DNA of 64,000 nt, from positions 496,001 to 560,000 of the forward strand of contig CAWJPD010000008.1 of the NCBI GenBank assembly GCA_963844635.1, given 5' to 3'. Made by a program: the position numbers and the translations under genes. The notes beneath the pieces were generated by a model that was given only the letters and a program-made list of their open reading frames with translations, did no database searches and was not told the origin of the DNA. Source of the stretch: JAJPKK01 sp963844635 (GTDB lineage: Bacteria; Pseudomonadota; Alphaproteobacteria; Rhizobiales; Xanthobacteraceae). Positions 17,474 through 26,527 of the stretch are shown one piece after another; the stretch's first letter is position 1; every line of letters begins with the position of its first letter.

Positions 17474-18642
17474 GTCGCGAGTCTCGCCTGTTTCGCAATC
17501 CTGTTACCGCTGAATTGTGGCGTGGTGCGGCCGGTCAAGTGAAGTCCCGGTTCATTATGCCCACCCGATTGAAGGCCGTAAGATGCCGCCATTTCCGGGT
17601 CTTTCGCCGCAATGAGACAGGCAAGATCGACAAGAACCTTGGCCTGCTTCCAGGTAGCGTCGTCCTGCATCTTGCCCTCGATCACGACGGCTCCGCTGCC
17701 TTCCGGCATTGATTCGAGGACCCTCTTCGCAAACGCAACGTCCGGTGCTCGAGGTGAAAAGACACGCTTGGCGATTTCGATCTGGTTCGGGTGCAAGGAC
17801 CATGCCCCGGCGCAGCCCATCATAAAAGCGTTGCGGAACTGGGCCTCGCAACCGGCGGGATCGGCGAAGTCGGCAAATGGGCCGTAAAATGGCTTGATTC
17901 CGGCGGCCGCGCAGGCATCGACCATTTTCGCCAGAGTGTAATGCCATAGGTCCTGCTGGAAGCGGGCCCGCGCTTTTGTTTTTGACCCGCCATGCGGCTG
18001 GGCACCCTCCATTTCGGGGTTGTCGGCGAGGACCGCGTAGTCCGGATCGCCGCCCCCGACGCGCGTCGTCTTCATCGCGCGGGAGGCCGCAAGATCGGCA
18101 GGGCCAAGGCTGATGCCGTGCAGGCGCGGCGATGCCGCGGCGATCTCCTCGACATTGTTGACGCCTTCGGCCGTTTCCAGGATCGCGTGGATCAGGATCG
18201 GCCGGGCAATGCCGTGCTTCGCCTCAAGCTGGGCGAGCAGCCGGTCAAGATAGTGGATGTCGGCGATGCCCTCGGCCTTGGGCAGCATGACGACTTCGAG
18301 CTTGTCGCCGACCGCGCCGACAACTTCGACGATATCGTCGAGCGCCCATGGCGAATTGAGCGCATTGATGCGCACCCATAGGGCGGTCGAACCGTAATCA
18401 TGAGCGCGGCCCATCTCGATGAAGCCGCGCCGCGCCGCCTCCTTTGCCTCGGTCGGGATGCCATCTTCAAGGTTGCCGAGCACGACATCGACCTGCCGGA
18501 TCAGGCCGGGGACTTTGTGCCGCATCTTCTCGAGATGCGGCGGGACGAAGTGGATCATCCGTTCCAGGCGGAGCGGCAGCTCCCGCAATGGGACCGGAGC
18601 CCCGATCGCAAGCGGCGTGAAGAATTGACGCGGCTGCTTCAT
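17110..18642 (-). CDS. HpcH/HpaI aldolase family CoA-ester lyase (malyl-CoA lyase-like), stop codon apparently lost
   Basis: This family cleaves or forms L-malyl-CoA, beta-methylmalyl-CoA or citramalyl-CoA. The ATG at 18642 gives MKQPRQFFTPLAIGAPVPL; the TIM-barrel core has VVLGNLEDGIPTEAKEAARR (acidic metal site), LWVRINALNSPWALDDI, LEVVMLPKAEG, LIHAILETAEGVNNVEEIA, HGISLGPADLAASRA, and the C-terminal AGAWSLHPNQIEIAKRVFSP. Homologues end near the residues DPEMAASYGL; here the frame continues about 170 residues out of phase through hspQ to 17110. The normal stop is thus missing, by mutation or a base error near 17585. The enzyme core itself is intact. Confidence 0.78.
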   Translation of the reverse strand: MKQPRQFFTPLAIGAPVPLRELPLRLERMIHFVPPHLEKMRHKVPGLIRQVDVVLGNLEDGIPTEAKEAARRGFIEMGRAHDYGSTALWVRINALNSPWALDDIVEVVGAVGDKLEVVMLPKAEGIADIHYLDRLLAQLEAKHGIARPILIHAILETAEGVNNVEEIAAASPRLHGISLGPADLAASRAMKTTRVGGGDPDYAVLADNPEMEGAQPHGGSKTKARARFQQDLWHYTLAKMVDACAAAGIKPFYGPFADFADPAGCEAQFRNAFMMGCAGAWSLHPNQIEIAKRVFSPRAPDVAFAKRVLESMPEGSGAVVIEGKMQDDATWKQAKVLVDLACLIAAKDPEMAASYGLQSGGHNEPGLHLTGRTTPQFSGNRIAKQARLATCQKSLTRPSSKTRTGFAWPNTRLAKSYDTASIPSGASCSTSIRSSATRRNGTSRSRLRYVRTRISLTITCLPRTPKPNTSPTFPNRTCCRTILASRCGIPKWRKYSIGTRRAAIARAIPG

Positions 18643-18891
18643 GCGGGACCCCGATGGTGGTTCGCCTGGTTCGTGAAATCCGCCCGGCAAAAGCGCCCGC
18701 GCGGGTATGCCGAACTTCAACGCCACTCAACCCGACCGTTGCGCGGGCCGACCCGGCCCGCCACGCCGTGGCGACCCGCTTGGTGGGCATTCGGCGCCCA
18801 CCATTTCACGGCAGGTTGCAGGCTAAGGGCATTCGATGCAAATTCATCTTAGATAAGAGGTAAATAAGAACCGGCATTCGGGAGCAGCGCC

Positions 18892-20553
18892 GTGGCGGTC
18901 ATTGAAAATATCAGCGGCTCGTTCCGAGCCGGTGCGGGTCTTCTGTCCCGCGAGCGGATCATTGGGAAACCCGGCTTCAATCGTTGGATGGTCCCGCCGG
19001 CGGCGCTCTGCATCCACCTTTGCATCGGCATGGCCTACGGATTCAGCGTGTTCTGGCTGCCGCTGTCGCGCGAACTGCCAGGGCCGCAGGCTGCAGCATG
19101 CAAGGATCTGTCCATTTTCATCGAGCTGTTCACGACGGCATGCAATTGGCGCGTGTCGAGCGTGGGCTTGGATCTTCACGCTGTTCTTCGTGGTGCTCGG
19201 TCTCGTCGGCGGCGATCTGGGGCGGATGGCTGGAGCGCGCGGGTCCGCGCAAGGCTGGAATCGTCGCCGCGCTGTGCTGGGCGGGCGGCTTCGTGCTCGG
19301 CGCGATCGGGATTCTCCTGCACCAGCTATGGATCCTGTGGCTCGGCACCGGTGTCATCGGCGGCATCGGCCTTGGCCTCGGATACATTTCCCCGGTCTCG
19401 ACGCTGGTGAAATGGTTTCCGGACCGGCGTGGCATGGCCACTGGGATGGCGATCATGGGATTTGGCGGCGGCGCCATGATCGGCGCGCCGCTCGCCGACC
19501 GGCTGATGAATGCGTTCCGCACGCCGCAATCCCCCGGGGTGTGGCAGACCTTCCTCGCCCTCGGCGCGATCTATTTCATCTTCATGATGATCGGTGCGTT
19601 CGGGTATCGCCTGCCGCCCCCGGGCTGGCGGCCGGATGGCTGGACCCCGCCGAATACGGCTCAGGCGATGATCACCGCTCACCATGTTCATCTCAAAAAT
19701 GCGCACAAGACGACGCAGTTCTGGCTGATCTGGGCGGTGCTGTGCCTGAATGTGAGCGCCGGCATCGGCGTGCTCGGCGATGGCTTCACCGATGCTGCAG
19801 GAGATTTTTGGCGGCTCGCTGATCGGCCGTCCGGACCTGCCGTTCCTCGATCTGAACGACGCCCAGCGCACCGCGATTGCGGCGATCGCGGCCGGTTTCA
19901 CCGGCCTCTTGTCGCTGTTCAACATCGGCGGCCGTTTCTTCTGGGCATCGCTGTCCGATCATATCGGCCGCAAGAACACCTACTACACGTTCTTCGTCCT
20001 CGGCTTCGCGCTCTATGCGGCGGCGCCCTCGGCCGCGCATGCCGGCAGCATGGTGCTGTTCGTTGGCTTCTTCTGCATCATTCTGTCGATGTATGGCGGC
20101 GGGTTCGCGACCGTGCCGGCCTATCTCGCCGACGTCTTCGGGACGCAGTTCGTCGGCGCGATCCACGGGCGGCTGCTCACCGCCTGGTCCACCGCCGGCA
20201 TCATCGGTCCGATGGTCGTCAATTACGTTCGTGAGGCGCAGATCGCCGCCGGCGTGCCGCGCCAGCAGGTCTACGATTTCACCATGTACATTCTCGCCGG
20301 CATGCTGGTCGCGGGCTTCATCTGCAACATGATGGTGAAGCCGCTCGCCGACCGCTGGTTCATGAAGCCGGAAGGACTTGCAAAGCTCAAGGCGGAGGAC
20401 GCTGCTCCCACCATTTCGGACTCGTTTGGCATTGGCAAAGTTGGCCTCGATGCCAAGGCGGTGATGTTCTGGGCGCTGGTGGGCATTCCGTTGGCGTGGG
20501 GCGCATGGCTCACGCTCGAGGGTGCGCTCGCGATCTTTGAAGCTGGATCGTGA
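18892..20553 (+). pseudogene. MFS transporter of the oxalate/formate antiporter type, three frameshifts
   Basis: The GTG at 18892 follows GGGAG by 7 bases. The first segment (MVPPAALCIHLCIGMAYGFS, FWLPLSREL) is in one frame, a short piece (WIFTLFFVVLG) in a second, the middle (AAIWGGWLERAGPRKAG, TLVKWFPDRRGMATGMAIMG) in a third, and the second half (MASPMLQEIFGGSLIG, LSDHIGRKNTYYTFFVLG) back in the first. Single extra bases near 19168 (T), 19205 (T) and 19780 (G) explain all three shifts. Joined, it is a complete 12-helix carrier of about 550 residues. OxlT-type porters exchange organic anions such as oxalate and formate; the substrate here is not known. Confidence 0.78.
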
Positions 20554-20668
20554 TCGGCGTTTCCAGTCGGCGTTTCCGGGTCGCTGTTGGCCAGGGTGCG
20601 CGCTTGCGTTGGTAGCGCGAACACCTATGATCCGCGCCCCTTAATGCATGTTATCCAAGGAGGCGTTC

Positions 20669-21646
20669 ATGGTCGCGGCGGTGCGGGTGCATAAGCCCGG
20701 CGGACCCGAAGTCTTGACTTATGAAGAGATCGACGTTCCGGCACCCGGGCCGGGGCAAATCCGGCTCCGTCAGCACGCCAGCGGGATCAACTTCATCGAT
20801 GTTTATTACCGCATGGGCCTTTATCCTGCGCCTGGAGGCCTGCCCTTCGTGGCCGGCAACGAGGGCGCCGGCGAAGTGATCGCCGTCGGTCCGGGCGTGA
20901 CCGACTTCAAGGTGGGTGACCGGGTCGGGTATCAGGCGCCGCTCGGCGCTTATGCGGCGGAACGGCTGCTGGCTGCCGAGCGTGCCGTCAAGCTGCCCGA
21001 TGAAATAGGCTATGAGCAGGCGGCGGCGATGATGCTGAAAGGCATGACGGTCTGCTATCTCGTACGCCGCACATTTCCGGTCACCAAAGGCCATACGGTG
21101 CTGATCCATGCCGCGGCCGGCGGCATCGGCGTCATCGCCAGCCAATGGGCCAATGCTCTCGGTGCGACAGTCATCGGCACGGTCGGCAGCAAGGAAAAGG
21201 CGGAGGTCGCGAAGGCCAATGGCTGCCATCACGTCATTCTTTATCGCGACGAGGATTTCGTCGCCCGAGTGAAGGAAATTACGAAAGGTGCGCTGTGCGA
21301 TGTCGTCTATGACGGCGTCGGCAAGGCAACGTTCCCGGGGTCACTCGACTGCCTGCGGCCGATTGGCATGTTTGTGAGCTTCGGCAGCGCCTCGGGCCAG
21401 ATCGAGGCGTTCAACATCAACATATTGCAGGCCAAAGGTTCACTGTTCGCGACCAGGCCGACGCTCAACAGCTACGCGGCCAAACGCGAGGATCTCCTGA
21501 AGCTCGCCGCCGAGACTTTCGACGTCGTGAGCAGTGGCAAGGTCAAGATACCCGTCCATCAGAAATATGCTTTGAAGGATGCCGCCAAGGCGCACCGCGA
21601 CCTCGAAGCGCGCGCCACCACCGGCGCTTCGGTGCTGCTGCCGTAA
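20669..21646 (+). CDS. NADPH:quinone oxidoreductase (zeta-crystallin type, MDR family)
   Basis: These zinc-free medium-chain reductases transfer electrons from NADPH to quinones. AAGGAGG lies 5 bases before ATG 20669, which fixes the start. The 325 residues include KPGGPEVLTYEEIDVPAPGP, the family motif GINFIDVYYRMGLYPAP, NEGAGEVIAVGPGVTDFKVG, and the nucleotide-binding AAAGGIGVIASQWANALGA. The catalytic-zinc cysteines of alcohol dehydrogenases are absent. It is a single gene between the MFS carrier and an insertion sequence. Confidence 0.9.
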   Translation: MVAAVRVHKPGGPEVLTYEEIDVPAPGPGQIRLRQHASGINFIDVYYRMGLYPAPGGLPFVAGNEGAGEVIAVGPGVTDFKVGDRVGYQAPLGAYAAERLLAAERAVKLPDEIGYEQAAAMMLKGMTVCYLVRRTFPVTKGHTVLIHAAAGGIGVIASQWANALGATVIGTVGSKEKAEVAKANGCHHVILYRDEDFVARVKEITKGALCDVVYDGVGKATFPGSLDCLRPIGMFVSFGSASGQIEAFNINILQAKGSLFATRPTLNSYAAKREDLLKLAAETFDVVSSGKVKIPVHQKYALKDAAKAHRDLEARATTGASVLLP

Positions 21647-21670
21647 TTGCGAAGCCGGGCCGTCCCTCTC

Positions 21671-22722
21671 TAGAGCGGTTCATGTGTTGATTGAATCGGG
21701 AGGGATTCCGTCGAATTGGGTTTTGTGATTCAAGATGCTGGCTGGGCTGGAGGCCAGCATCTGATGACCCGACCTCTTTCCAATGATCTGCGTGAGCGGG
21801 TGGTTGCGGCGGTTTTGGACGGCGAGAGCTGCCGGGCGGTGGCGGCGCGGTTCGGTGTTGCGGTGTCGTCGGTGGTGAAGTGGTCGCAGCGCTACCGTGC
21901 GACCGGCTCTTTGACGCCCGGCAAGATGGGCGGACACCGCAAGCCGGTGCTGGAGCCGCATCGGGCCTTCATCGTGGAGCGGATGAACCAGACGCCGCAT
22001 CTGACGCTGCACGGCCTGAAGGACGAATTGGCGGCGCGCGGGGTCAAGGTCTCGCACAACGCGGTCTGGCTGTTCTTGCGGCGCGAGGGGCTGCGGTTCA
22101 AAAAAAACGCTGTTCGCTCTTGAGCAGGCCCGTTCCGACGTCGCCCGCAGGCGGCGGCGCTGGCGATCATGGCAGGCCCGCCTGGATCCCCGCCGCCTGG
22201 TCTTCATCGACGAGACCTGGATCAAGACCAACATGGCTCCGTTGCGCGGATGGGGAGCCAAAGGGTAAGCGTCTGCGCGGCTTCGCGCCGCACGGCCATT
22301 GGCGCACGCTGACCTTCCTCGGCGCGCTGCGCTGCGACGACTTCACGGCACCTTGCGTCTTCGACGGACCGATCAACGGCGAATGCTTCCGCGCCTATGT
22401 CGAGCAGCAACTGGTTCCAGTGCTCAAGCCCGGCGACATCGTCATCATGGACAATCTCGGCAGTCACAAGTCGGCCGCGCTCCGGCGCATCATCAGGGCC
22501 GCCGGCGCAAGGCTCTGGTACCTGCCGCCTTACTCACCCGATCTCAATCCGATCGAGCAGGCCTTCGCCAAAATCAAACACTGGATGCGAAAAGCCCAAA
22601 AACGAACCATCGAAGACACTTGGCGCCACATCGGAAGCCTCGTCGAAGCTATCGAACCCCACGAATGCAACAACTACTTCGCAAACGCGGGATATGCTTC
22701 CGTCAAAACATGAAACGCTCTA
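21671..22722 (+). mobile_element. IS630-family insertion sequence, copy 1
   Basis: Imperfect tips GAGCGGTTCATG (21673) and CATGAAACGCTC (to 22720) are flanked on both sides by TA, the target used and duplicated by IS630/Tc1 elements. The single transposase gene inside is frameshifted. The right TA forms part of the stop codon of the minus-strand gene that ends at 22720. Confidence 0.85.
21764..22713 (+). pseudogene. IS630 transposase, two frameshifts
   Basis: The N-terminal HTH part (TRPLSNDLRERVVAAVLDGE, RAVAARFGVAVSSVVKWSQR) is intact up to FKK. An 8-A run at 22100-22107 then moves the frame; seven A would keep it. The next piece (ALEQARSDVARRRRRW, VFIDETWIKTNMAPLRGWG) ends at a TAA created by an extra T near 22264. 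The rest (LRGFAPHGHWRTLTFLGALR, IVIMDNLGSHKSAALRR, DLNPIEQAFAKIKHW) is in a third frame. All three DDE acids are present across the pieces. The A-run might support slippage, but the second shift has no such context. Confidence 0.82.
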
Positions 22723-23917
22723 GCGCAGCGGATCGAGCTGGAGAATAAAACCGCCGATGCCGCCGATGGCGTTCCTGGTCGCGGGGTCGGGGCCGCGTCC
22801 CTGTGCAAACGCGACCTCTTCCGTGCGCCGTCCGTGCATCAGCCCGGGAAGGCCGAGATTTCCTTCGATACAGCGCGGCTCGGTATAGAACCTGTTGTCC
22901 TCCTCGCTCTGCCTTGTGAATTCCTGTTTCGCGCTCCACGACCGCGTCCACACCGTCGGATCGTCGACGGTCACCTGGTATTCAAGCGTGGTCGGGCTGG
23001 TCCGCGTCCAGCGCTCGACCAAATGCAGGTTCTCGCGCGAGCCTTGATAGTCGGTCTTCGGCGTGAAGTTTGTCACGTCGATCACGAGCGTATCGCCTTC
23101 CCAATGGCCACGCGAGTCGCCGTACCACTGACGTATGCTGGGCGGCAAATGCGGGCTTCCATTCATCACGATGTCGCGCTGCCATCCTTGACCCTGGCCA
23201 ACGTCATAAGCGATCGTGACGCCGCCGGGGGTTTGCACGATGCGGCGGAAGCTGCCGACGCCCACACCAAACTCCGGCAGACCTCCGGTCAGGCAGCGCT
23301 CGGCCAACGAACTGTCTTCCGGACCATCATTGCGATTTATGCCCCCGACGCTATAGCGCGGAGGACGTTCGGCACGGCGCGGCGACAGTGTCGGATCGTA
23401 TTTTCCGCCGCGACAGACCGGCGCGTTGGTCTTGCATGCGTCTGTCGCCTGCAACAAGGCGAGGCGATACTCCCGGTCGGCGGCTGCAATCTTCTGAACC
23501 TCTGGTGTCAGCGGCGGAATTCGGCCATTGGGCGGATCGACAATCAACGATGTGCGCTTGCCTGTATGCTTCCAGGTCACGAATGACGAATTATATGCGC
23601 CGGCAAGGTCGAGTCTCGGTCCCGCGTTCTCCGCGCTCATCACGGGCAAGCACCGCCGATCGCTCTTTGTCCAATTGGGCGCGCTGCGCTTCGGTGAAAA
23701 ACTCCTGGTCCGCGTATTTTGGGGATCGCTGCAACAGCGTGTCGGTTTCGTCGGTCCAAATACCTTGCAGGTCCGGTTCACCCCAGGGAGTCTTCAGCAC
23801 CCTTGGAGCTGGCGCACCGCCGGAGGGTGTCTGGGCCGCTGCCGGCGTGACAGGCGCCGCAACAAGCACGGCAGAGATGGCGGCCAGGATCATCGAGCTT
23901 GGCAACATCGTGCGCAT
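22720..23917 (-). pseudogene. Secreted protein of unknown function with GHWEGDTLVIDVT motif, one frameshift
   Basis: A signal peptide (MILAAISAVLVAAPVTPAAA) is followed by TPWGEPDLQGIWTDETDTLL, the usual start of this periplasmic family. Near 23625 an extra base moves the frame, and the rest continues as LAGAYNSSFVTWKHTGKRTS, NGRIPPLTPEVQKI, RGHWEGDTLVIDVTNFTPKT and EGNLGLPGLMHG. Joined it would be about 400 residues. The family is widespread in Proteobacteria and Acidobacteria without known activity. The stop codon is partly made by the flank of IS copy 1; the family's conserved core is complete before that point. Confidence 0.7.
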
Positions 23918-23972
23918 GACGGGCTCCTCCAGCTATCAGAGTGCTACCGCAAGGGGATTCCTCCAGAACAAG

Positions 23973-24131
23973 AGAGCGAGATGCGTTCTGCTCGAATCGC
24001 CTCCCGCCCGGTTCTCTTTGATTTTGCGCATGATCTTGGTCCGAAGAGTTTGTCAACTTTGCGGGATCATGCGCTTTGTTTTGCGCATGATCTTGGTCCG
24101 AAAAGTCTGTCAACTTTGCGGGACCATGCGC
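23973..24131 (+). repeat. Dispersed palindromic element, tandem double copy
   Basis: After the usual left block (GCGAGATGCGTTCTGC, then CGGTTCTCTTTGA) come two successive palindromes, 24025-24074 and 24083-24131. Each has GCGCATGATCTTGGTCCG, AGTTTGTC or AGTCTGTC, AACTTTGCGGGA and a CATGCGC arm. It lies upstream of the DUF4142 gene. Confidence 0.82.
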
Positions 24132-24382
24132 TATTGGGATCGATGGTAGCGCGTTTCGCGATGGGCCGAAAGCTGGCCGCGGTTGCCAGCGGGTTGCCGG
24201 ACGGATTTATGACTCAGAGAGCGAACGCGCGCCAGCCACTGCGATTCTTCCCCGAAAGCCGGAACGTTGGTGTGTTTCGCAGATTAGGCACACAGCAGGT
24301 CCGGCACGATCGGACGAGCGTTGCGTTGCGCTCACCGATCTGCCCAGCCAATTCGAACACCTACGAGATTGAGGAAAGAACG

Positions 24383-24907
24383 ATGAGACTTCCCCTAGCA
24401 CTCGCAGCGGCATGCGTTTTGATGAGTGCGTCAGCTTTTGCACAATCGCCAAGCAACCCATCCGCGTCCAAATCGGCCGTCGGATCGATCTCGGCGGGCG
24501 ACCTCGTCAACAAGGTGATCATGACCGACATGTTCGATCAGCAGTTGGCGCAACTTGCTCTGCAGAACGGGAATAGCAGCGACAAAACCTTTGCTCAGCA
24601 AGATACGCCCGTCCATGCCAAGGCAACCAACGATTTGAAAATGCTGGTGATGAATGGCAAGTTGAACGCCACGCTTCCCACTGCGCTGGACAGCGAGCAG
24701 CAGCAGAAGCTGCAGTCGATCCAGAAGCTTTCGGGCAGGCAGTTCGAGGTTGCTTTCCGGACCTATGAATCCCAGAACCACGCCGAGGAAATCGCGTATG
24801 CGGAAAGATACGCCAAAACCGGGGATAACGCCGATCTGAAAAACTGGGTAAACGCCAATTTGCCCTTGCTCAAAGATCAATTGAACAAGGCGGAGGGGCT
24901 TTCGTAA
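24383..24907 (+). CDS. DUF4142 family secreted protein
   Basis: GAGGAAAG precedes ATG 24383. A signal peptide (LPLALAAACVLMSASAFAQ) is followed by a helical domain of about 150 residues typical of DUF4142, a ferritin-like periplasmic or outer-membrane-associated family of unknown role: DLVNKVIMTDMFDQQLAQLA, DTPVHAKATNDLKMLV, LSGRQFEVAFRTYESQNHAE and LKNWVNANLPLLKDQLNKAE. It is a single gene 3' of a double palindromic repeat. Confidence 0.8.
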   Translation: MRLPLALAAACVLMSASAFAQSPSNPSASKSAVGSISAGDLVNKVIMTDMFDQQLAQLALQNGNSSDKTFAQQDTPVHAKATNDLKMLVMNGKLNATLPTALDSEQQQKLQSIQKLSGRQFEVAFRTYESQNHAEEIAYAERYAKTGDNADLKNWVNANLPLLKDQLNKAEGLS

Positions 24908-25219
24908 CTGCCGGGCTGCACATCACATCCGCGGCGCGGCAGAACCTCCGCCCTGATCGCGCCCACTTTGAGCACTCCTTCATCTCGACCGTTTTCGACA
25001 AGTCGCCAGCTTCCTACTCACAATTCTGTTAAATTCTGATCATATTGTTTCGTCGTGGGAGGCCCGCTGTGAACCGTTTGCGGGCAATTCCAATGAATGG
25101 TCCGGTGGGTCATCGAGAGCCGCCGCGGCCAGGCTCATGTTCAAACGCACGGAAGGAAGACCGGCGTTTGAATCTTCGTTCATAGCTAACCGAAGCATCG
25201 GGTCCTAGGAGGGAAAATC
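24908..25219. other. Intergenic stretch, no gene seen
   Basis: About 310 bases without a convincing frame on either strand. It is A/T-richer around 25015-25055 (CACAATTCTGTTAAATTC), a plausible promoter zone for the small gene at 25220, but no clear -35/-10 pair was assigned. Confidence 0.4.
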
Positions 25220-25408
25220 ATGCGGATTCTGCTGTTTATCGCTCTGGCCATCGCATCGTTTGTAACAACGATGACCTACGAGCCGAACGATGCAAACGCG
25301 ATTATTTGCGCACGCGGCGTTTATCGTGCGGGATGCGTTGGTGCACGTGGCGGTGTGGTGGTGCGACGTCCGTATTACCGACGACGCGGAGTTGTCATCG
25401 TCCGCTGA
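25220..25408 (+). CDS. Small secreted Arg/Val-rich protein of unknown function
   Basis: AGGAGGG stands 6 bases before the ATG, an unusually strong ribosome site. The 62-residue product has a signal peptide (LLFIALAIASFVTTMTYEP) and a mature part with two cysteines (ICARGVYRAGCVGARGG) and a basic tail (VVVRRPYYRRRG). Similar short proteins with a CARGVYRAGC core are familiar from Bradyrhizobium-type genomes, as far as I recall. A disulfide-bonded periplasmic mini-protein is likely; its role is unknown. Confidence 0.65.
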   Translation: MRILLFIALAIASFVTTMTYEPNDANAIICARGVYRAGCVGARGGVVVRRPYYRRRGVVIVR

Positions 25409-25478
25409 TCAGGAATCTCCGTCGATTGACGAACGTGTAATTAGTGTTCCGTCTCTGACACTTAAGTCCCTTTCAATG

Positions 25479-25591
25479 TCATCGCCCGGCTTGACCGGGC
25501 GATCCAGTAACCACCTGAAGTTGTTGGTTGACTTCGTTCTCTAACGCGAGTCTTGGGGTTACTGGATGCCCCGCTTTCGCGGGGCATGACG
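25479..25591. repeat. Compound palindromic repeat (GTCAT...CCAGTAACC type)
   Basis: Two hairpin arms face each other: GTCATCGCCCGGC with GCGATCCAGTAACC on the left, and GGTTACTGGATGCCCCGC with GGGGCATGAC on the right. The right arm has a perfect GCCCCGC/GCGGGGC stem. A related, longer copy lies at 51478-51658. Confidence 0.75.
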
Positions 25592-25784
25592 AAAAAGGGA
25601 TCAAGCGTTAGAGTCAGAACACTAGCCAGCCATGCGTTTCCCGCGTTTTGAGAGCCGCATGGCCACTACACGTGATTAAGGCGGTCCGCCGCGAGACGGC
25701 GCCCGCGATCTCTCAGCTTTCTGCCCGTCCGCGCGCCAGCGTTCGCGCAATTGCCGAGCAAGCCATCCCCAAATCGGCGGCAAC

Positions 25785-26264
25785 TCAGTGGATTAGAAAT
25801 CCGTCCCATTGGGTTACGCCCGAAAACAAGCCCGCTGCCATCTTGTCCAGCATTTTGGTAATCACGTTGCCCGATTGACCGGCCTGAAGCTGGCTCTTGA
25901 GTTCAATGAAAGCCTTGTTGGCACCCTCAAGACGCTGGGCCAACACCGCAGCAACGTATAGGGTCGCGATGGAGTATTCCACGAGCAGACTGGCGTCGGC
26001 GACGTAAAATTCAGATGTTTCCAGGGCCTGCACGTCCGCTGTATGCGGCTGATCCAGCAACGCGGAGATTTCGCCGAACACGGCGCCAGGCTCCGTCACC
26101 TTGGCGAGTTCAATGGCGTCCTTAACGATTGCGACCGCGCCCTTCCTGAGGATCAGCAATCGGCCCGTCTTCGTACCAGCGGCCAACACTGTTTGGCCCG
26201 CCTCGTAAGTTGTGAGCGGAAGGGCGGCAAGGACCTTCTGAAAGGTAGCGGGTTCGGGAATCAT
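25785..26264 (-). CDS. Cyclic-nucleotide-binding domain protein without DNA-binding domain
   Basis: ATG 26264 has GAGG 5 bases upstream. The 159-residue protein is mainly one cNMP-binding beta-roll: AGQTVLAAGTKTGRLLILRK, VTEPGAVFGEISALLDQPHT (phosphate-binding cassette region) and ADASLLVEYSIATLYVAAVL as the C-helix. No HTH follows, unlike Crp/Fnr regulators, so it probably acts by protein contact or as a stand-alone sensor. The canonical cAMP-contact Arg/Ser-Ala pair (GELALxxxxPRxAT) reads GEISALLDQPHTA, so nucleotide binding is not assured. Confidence 0.72.
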   Translation of the reverse strand: MIPEPATFQKVLAALPLTTYEAGQTVLAAGTKTGRLLILRKGAVAIVKDAIELAKVTEPGAVFGEISALLDQPHTADVQALETSEFYVADASLLVEYSIATLYVAAVLAQRLEGANKAFIELKSQLQAGQSGNVITKMLDKMAAGLFSGVTQWDGFLIH

Positions 26265-26527
26265 GGCGTCCTCGATCGATTTCCCGCGTTTCCACTCACG
26301 GCCAATCTCTTGCACTGAAATTTCGGCAAGTGTGGCTCGGCAGAGCGGCGCCTCCAGCGGTCAATATTTCCTGCAATTTGACAGGCGCGGCGACATCTGG
26401 GTTGCACCTGTCAAGCGGATTCCCTTTCACGGGCGTCGCACCGGCGCTGCACCGCCGCATAATCATTGGCGGACGGCGCGCAACCGGGCTGCCGAAGGCA
26501 ACGCCACCGTGCACACGCGTTTCCTTC

